Shown: positions 25,774 through 34,252 of the stretch, piece by piece | Numbering within the stretch: the stretch's first letter is position 1 | Layout of the letters: each line of letters starts with the position of its first letter | Assembly (NCBI RefSeq): GCF_042684505.1 | Contig: NZ_JBHULT010000005.1 | Span: forward strand, 372,001-436,000 | Source: Salinimicrobium flavum | GTDB taxonomy: Bacteria; Bacteroidota; Bacteroidia; Flavobacteriales; Flavobacteriaceae | Reading direction: 5' to 3' | DNA length: 64,000 nucleotides | Notes under the pieces: generated by a model | Databases searched by the model: none | What the model was told of the DNA's origin: nothing | What the model saw: only the letters and a program-made list of their open reading frames with translations | Position numbers and translations under genes: made by a program

Positions 25774-27657
25774 TTACTTAACCATCTCAAAACTTCGCTT
25801 AATGAAAGCAGTAAGTTCTTCCCCTTTTAAAAGGTTCTGAGACAATTTTGCAAGATCGAGGGATTGTTTGATCAATCGTTCTTGTTTCTTAGCGGTCTTG
25901 GAGTTCAGGATCTCAGAAATGAGCTCATGATTGGTATTTACCACCAGGTTATACATTTCAGGCATGTTGCCCATCCCGAACATTCCACCTCCGGTTTGCT
26001 GCATCTCCTTCATACGTCGCATGAATTCCGGTTGCGTAATGATGAGGGGAGCTGCATTGCTGTCCATTGCCTCCAGTTGGATGGAATATTTTTCTGCAGG
26101 GATCACCTTTTCAAAATCGGCTTTCAGTTTCTCTTTTTCCTCATCTGTAAGTTTCGAGATCTTCTCTTCATCCTTCTTGATCAGGTTATCTACATGGTCT
26201 GAATCTACCCGTACGAATGAGATCTTTTCTTCTGTAGATTCCAGCTTTTGAAGCAGGTGGGAAACGATAGGGGAATCAAGTAGCAGAACTTCATAACCTT
26301 TTTCTGTGGCAGCTTCGATATAACTGTGCTGCGCATCTTCATTGGAAGCATAGAGAATGACCTTGTTGCCATCCTTGTCTGTCTGATTATCCTTTATCTT
26401 TTCTGTGAATTCCTCAAAAGTGTAATATTTGTTATCTACCGTAGGGTAAAGGGCAAAGGCCTGTGCTTTTTCAAAAAACTTGTCTTCAGAAAGCATTCCG
26501 TATTCAATAACGATCTTTATATCGTTCCATTTCTTTTCGAAATCTTCACGGTTGTTATTGAAAAGAGACTTCAGCTTATCAGCTACCTTCCGGGTGATGT
26601 AACTTGAGATCTTCTTCACGGCACCGTCTGCCTGCAGGTAAGACCTTGATACGTTAAGTGGGATATCGGGAGAATCGATCACTCCGCGTAACATGGTAAG
26701 GAATTCAGGTACGATCCCTTCAACATTATCGGTTACGTAAACCTGGTTCTGGTAAAGCTGGATCTTATCCTTCTGTATGTTCATATCCTGTCCCATCTTC
26801 GGGAAGTAAAGGATCCCGGTGAGATTGAAAGGATAATCTACGTTAAGGTGAATGTGGAACAACGGCTCCTCAAATTGCATAGGATAAAGTTCCCTGTAGA
26901 ATTCATTATAATCCTTGTTTTCAAGCTCTGTGGGTTGTTTGGTCCAGGCAGGATTGGTGTTGTTGATAATGTTATCAACGGTCTTTGTTTCCGGTTTTGC
27001 ATCTTCGGGAGCATCTTCGGGTAACTCGATGGTTTCCTCTTTTGTTCCGAATTTAATAGGGATCGGCATGAACTTATTGTACTTAACCAATAATTGTTCA
27101 ATACGGTGTTCTTCCAGGAATTCCTTGTCATCTTCATTGATGTGAAGGATGATGTCTGTTCCGTGTGTTTTTTTATCGGCTTCTTCCAGGGTGAATTCAG
27201 TAGTGCCTTCACAAACCCAATGTGCTGCCGGCTCATCTTTATAAGACTTGGTGATGATCTCCACTTTATTGGCCACCATAAAGGCGGAATAGAAACCAAG
27301 ACCAAAATGGCCAATAATTCCGCTGTCTTTTGCAGAGTCCTTATATTTCTCAAGGAATTCTTCGGCTCCAGAAAAGGCTACCTGGTTGATATATTTTTCA
27401 ACCTCTTCCCTGGTCATTCCAATCCCCTTGTCAGAAATGATCAGTTGTTTTTTCTCTTTATCGATCCTCACCTCGATGGTAGGATTGCCATATTCAACCC
27501 CTGCTTCTCCAATGCTGGTAAGATGTTTTAGCTTCAAAGTCGCGTCTGTCGCGTTAGAGATCAATTCCCTTAAAAAGATCTCATGATCACTGTAAAGAAA
27601 CTTTTTTATTAAAGGAAAAATGTTTTCTACAGATACATTAATGTTTCCGGTTGCCAT
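25774..27657 (-). CDS. htpG: Molecular chaperone HtpG (Hsp90)
   Basis: ATP-dependent cytoplasmic chaperone. The product is 627 residues, normal for the family. The N-terminal GHKL ATPase has FLRELISNATDA (Asn of the N-box), DKGIGMT and GHFGLGFYSAFMV (lid Gly motif). The middle-domain catalytic Arg region ISSYITRKVADK... and the C-terminal dimerisation domain (GGGMFGMGNMPEMYNLVVN) are present. It is a single-gene unit. A direct repeat of CTGACA/TGTCAG about 85 bp upstream could be a stress-response site. Confidence 0.98.
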   Translation of the reverse strand: MATGNINVSVENIFPLIKKFLYSDHEIFLRELISNATDATLKLKHLTSIGEAGVEYGNPTIEVRIDKEKKQLIISDKGIGMTREEVEKYINQVAFSGAEEFLEKYKDSAKDSGIIGHFGLGFYSAFMVANKVEIITKSYKDEPAAHWVCEGTTEFTLEEADKKTHGTDIILHINEDDKEFLEEHRIEQLLVKYNKFMPIPIKFGTKEETIELPEDAPEDAKPETKTVDNIINNTNPAWTKQPTELENKDYNEFYRELYPMQFEEPLFHIHLNVDYPFNLTGILYFPKMGQDMNIQKDKIQLYQNQVYVTDNVEGIVPEFLTMLRGVIDSPDIPLNVSRSYLQADGAVKKISSYITRKVADKLKSLFNNNREDFEKKWNDIKIVIEYGMLSEDKFFEKAQAFALYPTVDNKYYTFEEFTEKIKDNQTDKDGNKVILYASNEDAQHSYIEAATEKGYEVLLLDSPIVSHLLQKLESTEEKISFVRVDSDHVDNLIKKDEEKISKLTDEEKEKLKADFEKVIPAEKYSIQLEAMDSNAAPLIITQPEFMRRMKEMQQTGGGMFGMGNMPEMYNLVVNTNHELISEILNSKTAKKQERLIKQSLDLAKLSQNLLKGEELTAFIKRSFEMVK

Positions 27658-27734
27658 ATATTATTCTATTATTTGATTAATGTGGTTTATATACTCAGCC
27701 ACCTAAGGGCAAAAAATGAACCAATACTATTTCG

Positions 27735-27748
27735 CTGACAAACTGACA
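27735..27748 (-). promoter_or_regulatory. Direct repeat upstream of htpG
   Basis: The minus strand reads TGTCAGTTTGTCAG, two TGTCAG hexamers with an 8-bp period, about 78 bp before the htpG start. It may be a heat-shock promoter part or operator; this is inference. Confidence 0.3.
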
Positions 27749-27883
27749 TAAGGTTGTAAGGTATGTTCTTTATTTCCGTCAAAGAAGTAGATACTTTTCT
27801 TGTATAATCACCAATTACAGACTTTTGTTAAGTATTATCGAATTCTAAAAAGTATAATTTCTTTCAGAAATAAAGAATTGACT

Positions 27884-28555
27884 ATGGCCACAGTAAAAAA
27901 AACCGGAAAGCAAAAAGAAGTATTGACCAAAGATCACCTTATCACTTTATATATGGATGAGGTCCTTGAAAAGGAATCTATCCCTGTGACCGTTTACAAA
28001 TTTTGTAAAACCAATGATGTCAGGGAAGAGGAATTCTACAGTTTCTTTGGAAATTTTGATGCTTTGAAAGAGGCTGTCTGGGTAAGGTTCTTCGAACATT
28101 CCCTTGATGTAATGCAGCGGAGTGCCGAGTACGAGACATTTATGGTTAGAGAAAAGGTACTTACATTTTACTATACATTTTTTGAAGTACTCACGGCAAA
28201 CCGGAGTTATGTGATGCTGAGTCTCAGGGAAAGCAAAAGCCCCCTTAAAAATCTGGAACAATTAAAAGGCCTCCGAAAAGAGGTGAAAGCATTTGCCCGG
28301 GACCTGGTAAAGGAAGCTAATGATGAGAAGCAAATGAAGTTGGTGAGGAATTCTGGAACTGTATTTTCTGAAGCGATCTGGCTTCAACTATTGTTCCTTA
28401 TGAAATTCTGGATGGATGATGCGTCCCCAAAATTCGAGAGTACAGATATCGCCATAGAAAAATCTGTCAACACTGTTTTTGACCTCATGGATAATACAGC
28501 CCTTGAACGGGTGCTGGATCTTGGGAAATTTCTCTGGAAAGAAAAAATGGCTTAA
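27884..28555 (+). CDS. TetR-like transcriptional regulator
   Basis: A 223-residue protein from the ATG at 27884 (MATVKKTGKQKEVLTKDHLI). The N-terminal segment (about residues 15-70) has the spacing of a TetR helix-turn-helix (VTVYKFCKTNDVREEEFYSFFGNFDALKEAVW), though weakly conserved. The rest is helical like TetR ligand-binding domains. The ABC1 kinase gene follows after 76 bp, an association I believe recurs in Flavobacteriia. It probably regulates that gene or itself. The effector is unknown. Confidence 0.78.
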   Translation: MATVKKTGKQKEVLTKDHLITLYMDEVLEKESIPVTVYKFCKTNDVREEEFYSFFGNFDALKEAVWVRFFEHSLDVMQRSAEYETFMVREKVLTFYYTFFEVLTANRSYVMLSLRESKSPLKNLEQLKGLRKEVKAFARDLVKEANDEKQMKLVRNSGTVFSEAIWLQLLFLMKFWMDDASPKFESTDIAIEKSVNTVFDLMDNTALERVLDLGKFLWKEKMA

Positions 28556-28570
28556 GACCTCCCGTTATTT

Positions 28571-28610
28571 GCCTGCAGGCAGGAATGCCCCTACCATTCT
28601 CCTGTGGGCT
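28571..28610 (+). other. Spacer with GCCTGCAGGC palindrome and T run
   Basis: A perfect 10-bp palindrome GCCTGCAGGC (28571-28580) runs into AGG. A weak GCCC/GGGC stem (28587-28590/28606-28609) precedes nine or more T. The spacer may act as a partial terminator between the TetR-like gene and the ABC1 kinase gene. The palindrome resembles the insert in tRNA-Leu at 61947. Confidence 0.4.
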
Positions 28611-28631
28611 TTTTTTTTGAAAAAAATATGT

Positions 28632-29927
28632 ATGAAGACTATAGATAAGATCCCCACAGGAAAAATTGGCCGCACCGGAAAAATGGTAACGACCGGAATG
28701 AAGGTGGGTGGCAATTATTTGAAATATTATGGGAAAAAGGCCCTTAATTCTGATCTAGGCCGGGAGGAGCTTGACAAGGATAATGCCCGTGATATTTATG
28801 ACGGGTTAAAAAGTCTGAAAGGAAGTGCACTCAAGCTCGCCCAGATGCTTTCCATGGAAAAGAACCTTTTGCCCGGGGCCTACGTTGAAAAATTCAGTCT
28901 TGCCCAGTTCAGTGTGCCACCATTATCGGCTCCCTTGGTGCGAAAGACCTTTAAAAAGTACCACGGTGTATATCCCGAAGACCTTTTTGACACCTTTACC
29001 TCCCATTCTGTCAATGCTGCCAGTATTGGGCAGGTGCATAAAGCGGTTAAGGATGGAAAGGAACTTGCAGTAAAGATCCAGTATCCCGGGGTTGCAGAGA
29101 GTATAGGGTCAGACCTGGCATTGGTGAAACCTGTGGCCTTGAAGATGTTCAATATAAAAGGTAAGGATGCTGAAAAATTTTTCAAAGAAGTGGAGGGCAA
29201 GCTGCTGGAAGAAACAGACTATCTGCTGGAGTTGAAACAAAGCCGGGAGATCTCTGAAGCTTGTGCCCATATTCCAAACATTCGTTTTCCGAAGTATTAT
29301 GAAGAACTTTCCAGTGAAAAGATCATTACGATGGACTGGATGGAAGGGATACATTTGAGTGAGTTTACGAAAATCAATACAGACGGGAAGAAGGCCAACA
29401 AAATTGGGCAGACCCTTTGGGATTTTTATATGTTCCAGATCCACGAGCTCAAGGCCGTTCACGCCGATCCTCATCCTGGGAACTTCCTGATAGATGATCA
29501 AGGTGATCTTAATGTCCTGGATTTTGGTTGCGTGAAGAGGTTGCCTGAAGAATTTTACAGTCCCTATTTTGATCTGACTCAGGAAAAGAATTTTAAAGAC
29601 CCTCAAATTTTGAAGACGCGGTTATACGAGCTGGAGATCCTGAAAGAGGATGACAGTCCTGAGGAAGCTGCTTATTTTTCAGAACTTTATTACCAGATGC
29701 TAAGTCTGTTTTCAAGACCGCTTAATTCGGAAAGTTTTGATTTCTCTGATGAAAGTTTCCTGACTGAAATTTCTAAACTCAGCGAAAAGTATAGTAAAGA
29801 CGAGAAGCTGAGAAAAATGGATGCTAACCGCGGAAGTGAACATTTTATTTACATTAGCAGGACCTTTATGGGACTTTACACCCTTTTGACTGAGTTGAAA
29901 GCAAAGGTGCAGACGCGAAGCAAATAA
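28632..29927 (+). CDS. ABC1/UbiB-family atypical kinase
   Basis: Atypical protein-kinase-like ATPase of the AarF/UbiB/COQ8 group, 431 residues from the ATG at 28632 (MKTIDKIPTGKIGRTGKM). The signature helix carries SLKGSALKLAQMLS, where the usual KxGQ motif reads KLAQ. ASIGQVHKA and the catalytic HADPHPGNF plus LDFGCVKR (metal-binding DFG) are present. No C-terminal membrane span is obvious. Family members support quinone or isoprenoid lipid metabolism. It is followed 22 bp later by an EF-hand gene, suggesting one operon with the TetR-like gene. Confidence 0.9.
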   Translation: MKTIDKIPTGKIGRTGKMVTTGMKVGGNYLKYYGKKALNSDLGREELDKDNARDIYDGLKSLKGSALKLAQMLSMEKNLLPGAYVEKFSLAQFSVPPLSAPLVRKTFKKYHGVYPEDLFDTFTSHSVNAASIGQVHKAVKDGKELAVKIQYPGVAESIGSDLALVKPVALKMFNIKGKDAEKFFKEVEGKLLEETDYLLELKQSREISEACAHIPNIRFPKYYEELSSEKIITMDWMEGIHLSEFTKINTDGKKANKIGQTLWDFYMFQIHELKAVHADPHPGNFLIDDQGDLNVLDFGCVKRLPEEFYSPYFDLTQEKNFKDPQILKTRLYELEILKEDDSPEEAAYFSELYYQMLSLFSRPLNSESFDFSDESFLTEISKLSEKYSKDEKLRKMDANRGSEHFIYISRTFMGLYTLLTELKAKVQTRSK

Positions 29928-29949
29928 TCAGAGCTTGAAGAAAGACAAT

Positions 29950-30480
29950 ATGACCACATTAAAGATAAAACTGTTTTCACTACTGTTCATTTCCTCTACC
30001 ATTCTCTTTTCACAGGAATATTCAGAATTCGACCTTAATAGTGACGGGAAGGTAGATCCCAGGGAATTTGAGGAAGTTTTCGGTGATAGGTTTCATGAAT
30101 GGGATCAGGATGCTAATGGCCTCCTTACAGAAATTGAGTTCCATGAAGCCGTTTTTGACCGCGTAGACAGCAATAGCGACACATTTTTGGATCCCAATGA
30201 GTGGAATGAAGGGTTTGATTATATTTTTGGTGACTTTCTGGGTACTCCGCATAACAACCAGTTCGACGTAGACGGGGACCACAAAATATCCAAAGAAGAA
30301 TTTCACGGAGGCATTAAATTTTCAGACTTTTTTAGCTTCTATGATGAAAATGGTAACAGCAGCATTGATCCCAAAGAATTACAGAATGGGGTATTTGCCC
30401 ATTGGGATGAAGACCGTGATCACCTTATTGACCAAAGAGAATATAATACCTTTGGTCCTTATTTTCTGACCGGGGAGTAG
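29950..30480 (+). CDS. Exported protein with six EF-hand loops
   Basis: A 176-residue product from the ATG at 29950 (MTTLKIKLFSLLFISSTILFSQ, signal peptide); a TTG five codons upstream is possible. Six 12-residue EF-hand loops start at D28, D52, D73, D106, D132 and D153, each with the acidic residue 12. Some lack the central Gly (DSNSDTFLDPNE, DEDRDHLIDQRE). The chain is short and almost wholly built of these loops, so a calcium-binding or calcium-structured periplasmic role is likely. Partner unknown; it follows the ABC1 kinase gene closely. Confidence 0.88.
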   Translation: MTTLKIKLFSLLFISSTILFSQEYSEFDLNSDGKVDPREFEEVFGDRFHEWDQDANGLLTEIEFHEAVFDRVDSNSDTFLDPNEWNEGFDYIFGDFLGTPHNNQFDVDGDHKISKEEFHGGIKFSDFFSFYDENGNSSIDPKELQNGVFAHWDEDRDHLIDQREYNTFGPYFLTGE

Positions 30481-30496
30481 GAATAGAAAAAATCAT

Positions 30497-30530
30497 AAAA
30501 AGACGCCCGCAATTTGCGGGCGTCTTTTTT
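30497..30530. terminator. Bidirectional terminator between the EF-hand and S9 peptidase genes
   Basis: AAAAAGACGCCCGCA (30497-30511) pairs with TGCGGGCGTCTTTTT (30515-30529) around a 3-nt loop, with T runs on both strands. It serves both convergent genes. Confidence 0.95.
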
Positions 30531-30542
30531 GAGAAAACTTTT

Positions 30543-33005
30543 TTAGTTCTGTAACTCGGGAGTAGCTTTTTCAACTCCGGTTTTCGTTTCTTCTTTATTC
30601 TTTACATATTTCTCAAGCCATTGATCCTGTTCCCATAGAACATGTAAAACAGATTCCTTTGCGCTGTAACCGTGGCTCTCCTTTGGAAGGATCACCAGGC
30701 GTGCGGTAGCACCCAATCCTTTTAGAGCATTGAAATACCGTTCGCTTTGCATGGGATAGGTACCCGAATTATTATCGGCTTCCCCGTGAATGAGGAGTAA
30801 TGGGGTTTTCATCTTATCTGCATGCATGAACGGAGACATGTTGTAATAAACCTCCGGGGCTTCCCAGTAGTTTCGTTCCTCACTCTGGAAACCAAACGGG
30901 GTAAGTGTCCTGTTGTAGGCACCACTCCGGGCAATTCCCGCGGCAAAAAGGTTTGAGTGAGACAAAAGGTTGGCGGTCATGAAAGCCCCGTAGCTGTGGC
31001 CCCCTACGGCAACACGGTCCCTGTCAATATAACCCAGGTCATCTACAGCATCAATAGCCGCCTTTCCGTTTGCTACCAGTTGATCTCTAAAACTATCATT
31101 TGGCTCTTCTTCCCCTTCACCAACGATGGGGAAAGAGGCATCGTCCAGCACTACATAACCACGGTTCACCCAATAAATGGGAGAGCCATAGTATGGGTAG
31201 GTGAAATCATTCGCATTTGAAGTATTTTGAGAAGCTGAATTCTTGTCCTTAAACTCCCGGGGATAGGCCCATACGATCATTGGAAGTTCTTCAGGGTTCG
31301 CCTTATCAAATCCTTCCGGAAGGTAAAGTGTTCCGTTAAGCTCCAGGCCGTCATCACGCTTGTAAGTGATCACCTCTTTACTAACATTTTCTAGGGCTTT
31401 GAAAGGATTTTCAAAAAAGGTGATTTGCTCCAGATCTTCAGTTTTGATATTTCTGATGTAATAATTGGGATATTCTGCAGAAGCTTCGATCCTTACCAGG
31501 AGCTTACCTTCTTCCATATCAAGAGCCTTCATCAAAGTTTCCTTTTTATCATTGTATGCTGATTGGTAAAGCCGTTCTGTTTCTCCGGAAGTCAGGTCGA
31601 TCTTATCGGCAAACGGGAATTGTCCTTCCGGGGTAAATCCATCTCCTAATAAATAAGCGGTGCTTTCATTTAATTCCAGGATATCGCGCCCGAATTTGTT
31701 CTTGGTGGTCACAAAACTTCCGGGGTCACTATACCTGTCCTGGTAATTTCTGTCAAAAAGAATGGTGGGTTCTTCTGAAGGATTGGAAGGGTTGAAAACA
31801 TAAGTCCTGGTATTCCTGTTGTTCCACCAGTAATCATAGATCAAAGCTGTATCCTTATTCCCCCATAAAATTCCGGAATAACGGTCTTTGGTCTTAAAGA
31901 TTGATTCTCCTTCTCCTTTAAAAGGCTTTTCCAGGAGAAAGATCTCATCGCGAAACTCCACCTCATTCTCCGGATCCCCTTCATCGAGAGCTTCAGCATA
32001 AACAAGGGTGGCGGGAGCGTCATTTCTCCATTCCAGATTACGCCGGCCTTTCCTTACGGCCATGAATCCTTTTGGAAGATCTTCAATAAGCGGAACTTCA
32101 TTCACAACACTAACCAACTCTCCTTGTTTCGTGTAGATAATACTTTCCGAAGGAAATCGGTAATACGGCACGAGATAAGAGAAAGGTTTTTTGATCACAC
32201 TCGTCATAACATAATTCCCATCTGGAGAAAACGAAATATCGTTATACATTTCTGAGTGTTTCCATGTTGACGAAGTACCGTCCAGGTTAACCTTCACCAG
32301 TTCAGCACGGGCAAGCTGCTCAAAATTATATTCATCGTTAGGGTTCTTTAATAGGTCCTGATAAGTTCTGTTCTGGGCTTCCTTTCCGTCACTTACAGAC
32401 ACGGTTGGCCCTGTAGGTACCGAAGTTTCAGTATCAATAAGATCTTTACGATCTTTTGGGAGCATTTTCACCAGAAGGGAGGAATTATCCTCAAACCAGT
32501 TGATCACATCGCGCATATTGGCATTCAAATGCGGTCCCACGAGCTTTCTGGCTTGTGCAGAAGCAAGATCTGCAACCCATAGTTCCACCCCTTCAGTAGC
32601 AGTATGGGTAAATGCGAGCTTTGTTTCATCAGGAGACCAACTGAAGTTGGTAAGACGGGCATCTTCAGGGAGGCCCTTGATCTGGATCGGCTCTTCTCCT
32701 TCAAGCGGTTTAACCTCAATATTGTTGAAATAAGTGGCTCGACTACTAATATTGGTTACCGGGTTGATACGCAACCCTGCCAATCGTAGTTCTTCTTCAC
32801 TAAGCTCGGCAATAGATTTGTATTGGTCCCTGTAAAGGAATATCATCATTTCACCTTTGGTGTCGATCAGGGTTGACGGTGCAAGCGGCACATCAACCAG
32901 TTCCAGGATCTCCTGTGGTGGCTTTTGATAGGTCAGGTTTTCCTGCGAATAAAAGCTACCCGTAATAAGTAGCAGGATTAGAAGGCATAAAACATTTTTG
33001 TTCAT
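30543..33005 (-). CDS. Secreted S9-family peptidase
   Basis: An 820-residue serine peptidase from the ATG at 33005 (MNKNVLCLLILLLITGSFYSQ, signal peptide). An N-terminal beta-propeller of about 530 residues gates the active site. The C-terminal alpha/beta hydrolase domain has the triad S671 (GGHSYGAF), D744 (HGEADNNSG) and H778 (ESHGYSA). The long form with this propeller resembles the glutamyl-endopeptidase-like S9 group of plant chloroplasts and Bacteroidota. It probably degrades peptides in the periplasm. It is a single-gene unit with a strong terminator. Confidence 0.92.
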   Translation of the reverse strand: MNKNVLCLLILLLITGSFYSQENLTYQKPPQEILELVDVPLAPSTLIDTKGEMMIFLYRDQYKSIAELSEEELRLAGLRINPVTNISSRATYFNNIEVKPLEGEEPIQIKGLPEDARLTNFSWSPDETKLAFTHTATEGVELWVADLASAQARKLVGPHLNANMRDVINWFEDNSSLLVKMLPKDRKDLIDTETSVPTGPTVSVSDGKEAQNRTYQDLLKNPNDEYNFEQLARAELVKVNLDGTSSTWKHSEMYNDISFSPDGNYVMTSVIKKPFSYLVPYYRFPSESIIYTKQGELVSVVNEVPLIEDLPKGFMAVRKGRRNLEWRNDAPATLVYAEALDEGDPENEVEFRDEIFLLEKPFKGEGESIFKTKDRYSGILWGNKDTALIYDYWWNNRNTRTYVFNPSNPSEEPTILFDRNYQDRYSDPGSFVTTKNKFGRDILELNESTAYLLGDGFTPEGQFPFADKIDLTSGETERLYQSAYNDKKETLMKALDMEEGKLLVRIEASAEYPNYYIRNIKTEDLEQITFFENPFKALENVSKEVITYKRDDGLELNGTLYLPEGFDKANPEELPMIVWAYPREFKDKNSASQNTSNANDFTYPYYGSPIYWVNRGYVVLDDASFPIVGEGEEEPNDSFRDQLVANGKAAIDAVDDLGYIDRDRVAVGGHSYGAFMTANLLSHSNLFAAGIARSGAYNRTLTPFGFQSEERNYWEAPEVYYNMSPFMHADKMKTPLLLIHGEADNNSGTYPMQSERYFNALKGLGATARLVILPKESHGYSAKESVLHVLWEQDQWLEKYVKNKEETKTGVEKATPELQN

Positions 33006-33136
33006 GGACTTTAGGTTTTTTTGATATTTAGGCATTGAAATTAGGGGAATGTTAATCTTTCTTATATTGCACAACAGCATTTTATTAAATGCTTAAATTT
33101 AAGAGAAATATTTTTTAAGATCCTAAAATATAAAGA

Positions 33137-34147
33137 ATGTATCAAAGTAAAATTGCAGGGTTGGGAAGTTATGTACCCGAAAATGTGGTGACCAATGATG
33201 ACCTGGCCAAACTAATGGACACTAATGATGAGTGGATCCAGGAACGAACCGGAATCAGAGAACGCAGACATATAAAGAAAGGTGACGGCAATACTACAGC
33301 TACCATGGGAGTAAAGGCTGCCAAAATAGCTATTGAGCGGGCTAAGATCTCAAAAGATGATATTGACCTTATTGTTTTCGCAACCCTTAGTCCAGATTAT
33401 TATTTCCCAGGTTGTGGAGTACAGGTGCAGGATATGCTGGAAATCAACACCTGCCCGGCCCTGGATGTAAGGAACCAGTGTAGCGGATTCATCTATGCTC
33501 TTTCTGTTGCCGATCAATATATCAAGACCGGAATGTATAAGAATGTTTTGGTTATTGGTAGTGAAAACCATAGTGGAGGATTAGATTTTTCAAATCGGGG
33601 AAGAGGAGTATCTGTGATCTTTGGTGATGGGGCCGGGGCGGCTGTTTTGACCCGAAGTGACCATAACGGTCAGGGTATTTTGTCAACTCATTTGCATTCT
33701 GAAGGAAAACACGCCCTTGAACTTTCATTGAAAGGTCCAAGTACTCTTCACTGGGTTCCTGAGATCATTGCTGAAAATCCGCAGGGTGATGATATTCCGT
33801 ATTATCCATATATGAACGGGCAATTTGTGTTTAAGAATGCTGTCGTTCGGTTTTCAGAAGTGATTAAGGAAGGTTTGGAGGCAAACGGCCTTGAAGTAAA
33901 AGATATTGATATGTTAATACCTCATCAGGCAAATTTGAGGATTTCTCAGTTTATTCAGCAGAAATTTCAACTTGGTGATGATCAGGTTTACAACAATATT
34001 CAAAAATATGGAAATACAACTGCGGCTTCTATTCCTATTGCTTTAACCGAGGCATGGGAAAATGGAAAGATCAAAGAAGGAGATACAGTAGTTCTTGCCG
34101 CATTTGGTAGTGGATTTACCTGGGCAAGTGCCATCATGAAGTGGTAA
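33137..34147 (+). CDS. fabH: Beta-ketoacyl-ACP synthase III
   Basis: Thiolase-fold condensing enzyme that starts fatty-acid chains from acyl-CoA and malonyl-ACP. 336 residues. The catalytic triad is C115 (VRNQCSGF), H263 (IPHQANLR) and N293 (YGNTTAAS). The enzyme is slightly longer than E. coli FabH, with an insert around residues 205-225 (HWVPEIIAENPQGDD). FabH paralogues in this phylum also serve pigments or branched chains, so the acyl specificity is open. It is alone on its strand here, outside a fab cluster. Confidence 0.93.
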   Translation: MYQSKIAGLGSYVPENVVTNDDLAKLMDTNDEWIQERTGIRERRHIKKGDGNTTATMGVKAAKIAIERAKISKDDIDLIVFATLSPDYYFPGCGVQVQDMLEINTCPALDVRNQCSGFIYALSVADQYIKTGMYKNVLVIGSENHSGGLDFSNRGRGVSVIFGDGAGAAVLTRSDHNGQGILSTHLHSEGKHALELSLKGPSTLHWVPEIIAENPQGDDIPYYPYMNGQFVFKNAVVRFSEVIKEGLEANGLEVKDIDMLIPHQANLRISQFIQQKFQLGDDQVYNNIQKYGNTTAASIPIALTEAWENGKIKEGDTVVLAAFGSGFTWASAIMKW

Positions 34148-34202
34148 CTTAAAAAGCTTAAATTAGAGAGGCCTTGAAAATGGCATTTTTGAGACATAAT
34201 AA

Positions 34203-34233
34203 AAAACCCGCGACTGTAATAGTTGCGGGTTTT
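34203..34233. terminator. Bidirectional terminator between fabH and the outer-membrane receptor gene
   Basis: AAAACCCGCGACT (34203-34215) pairs with AGTTGCGGGTTTT (34221-34233), with one G-T wobble and a GTAAT loop, between convergent genes. Confidence 0.9.
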
Positions 34234-34252
34234 CAGCTAAATTAACAAACTA

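Noticed and set aside
26838..27353. 171-codon frame opposite/within htpG
   Set aside because: Shadow frame within the conserved Hsp90 ATPase and middle domains.
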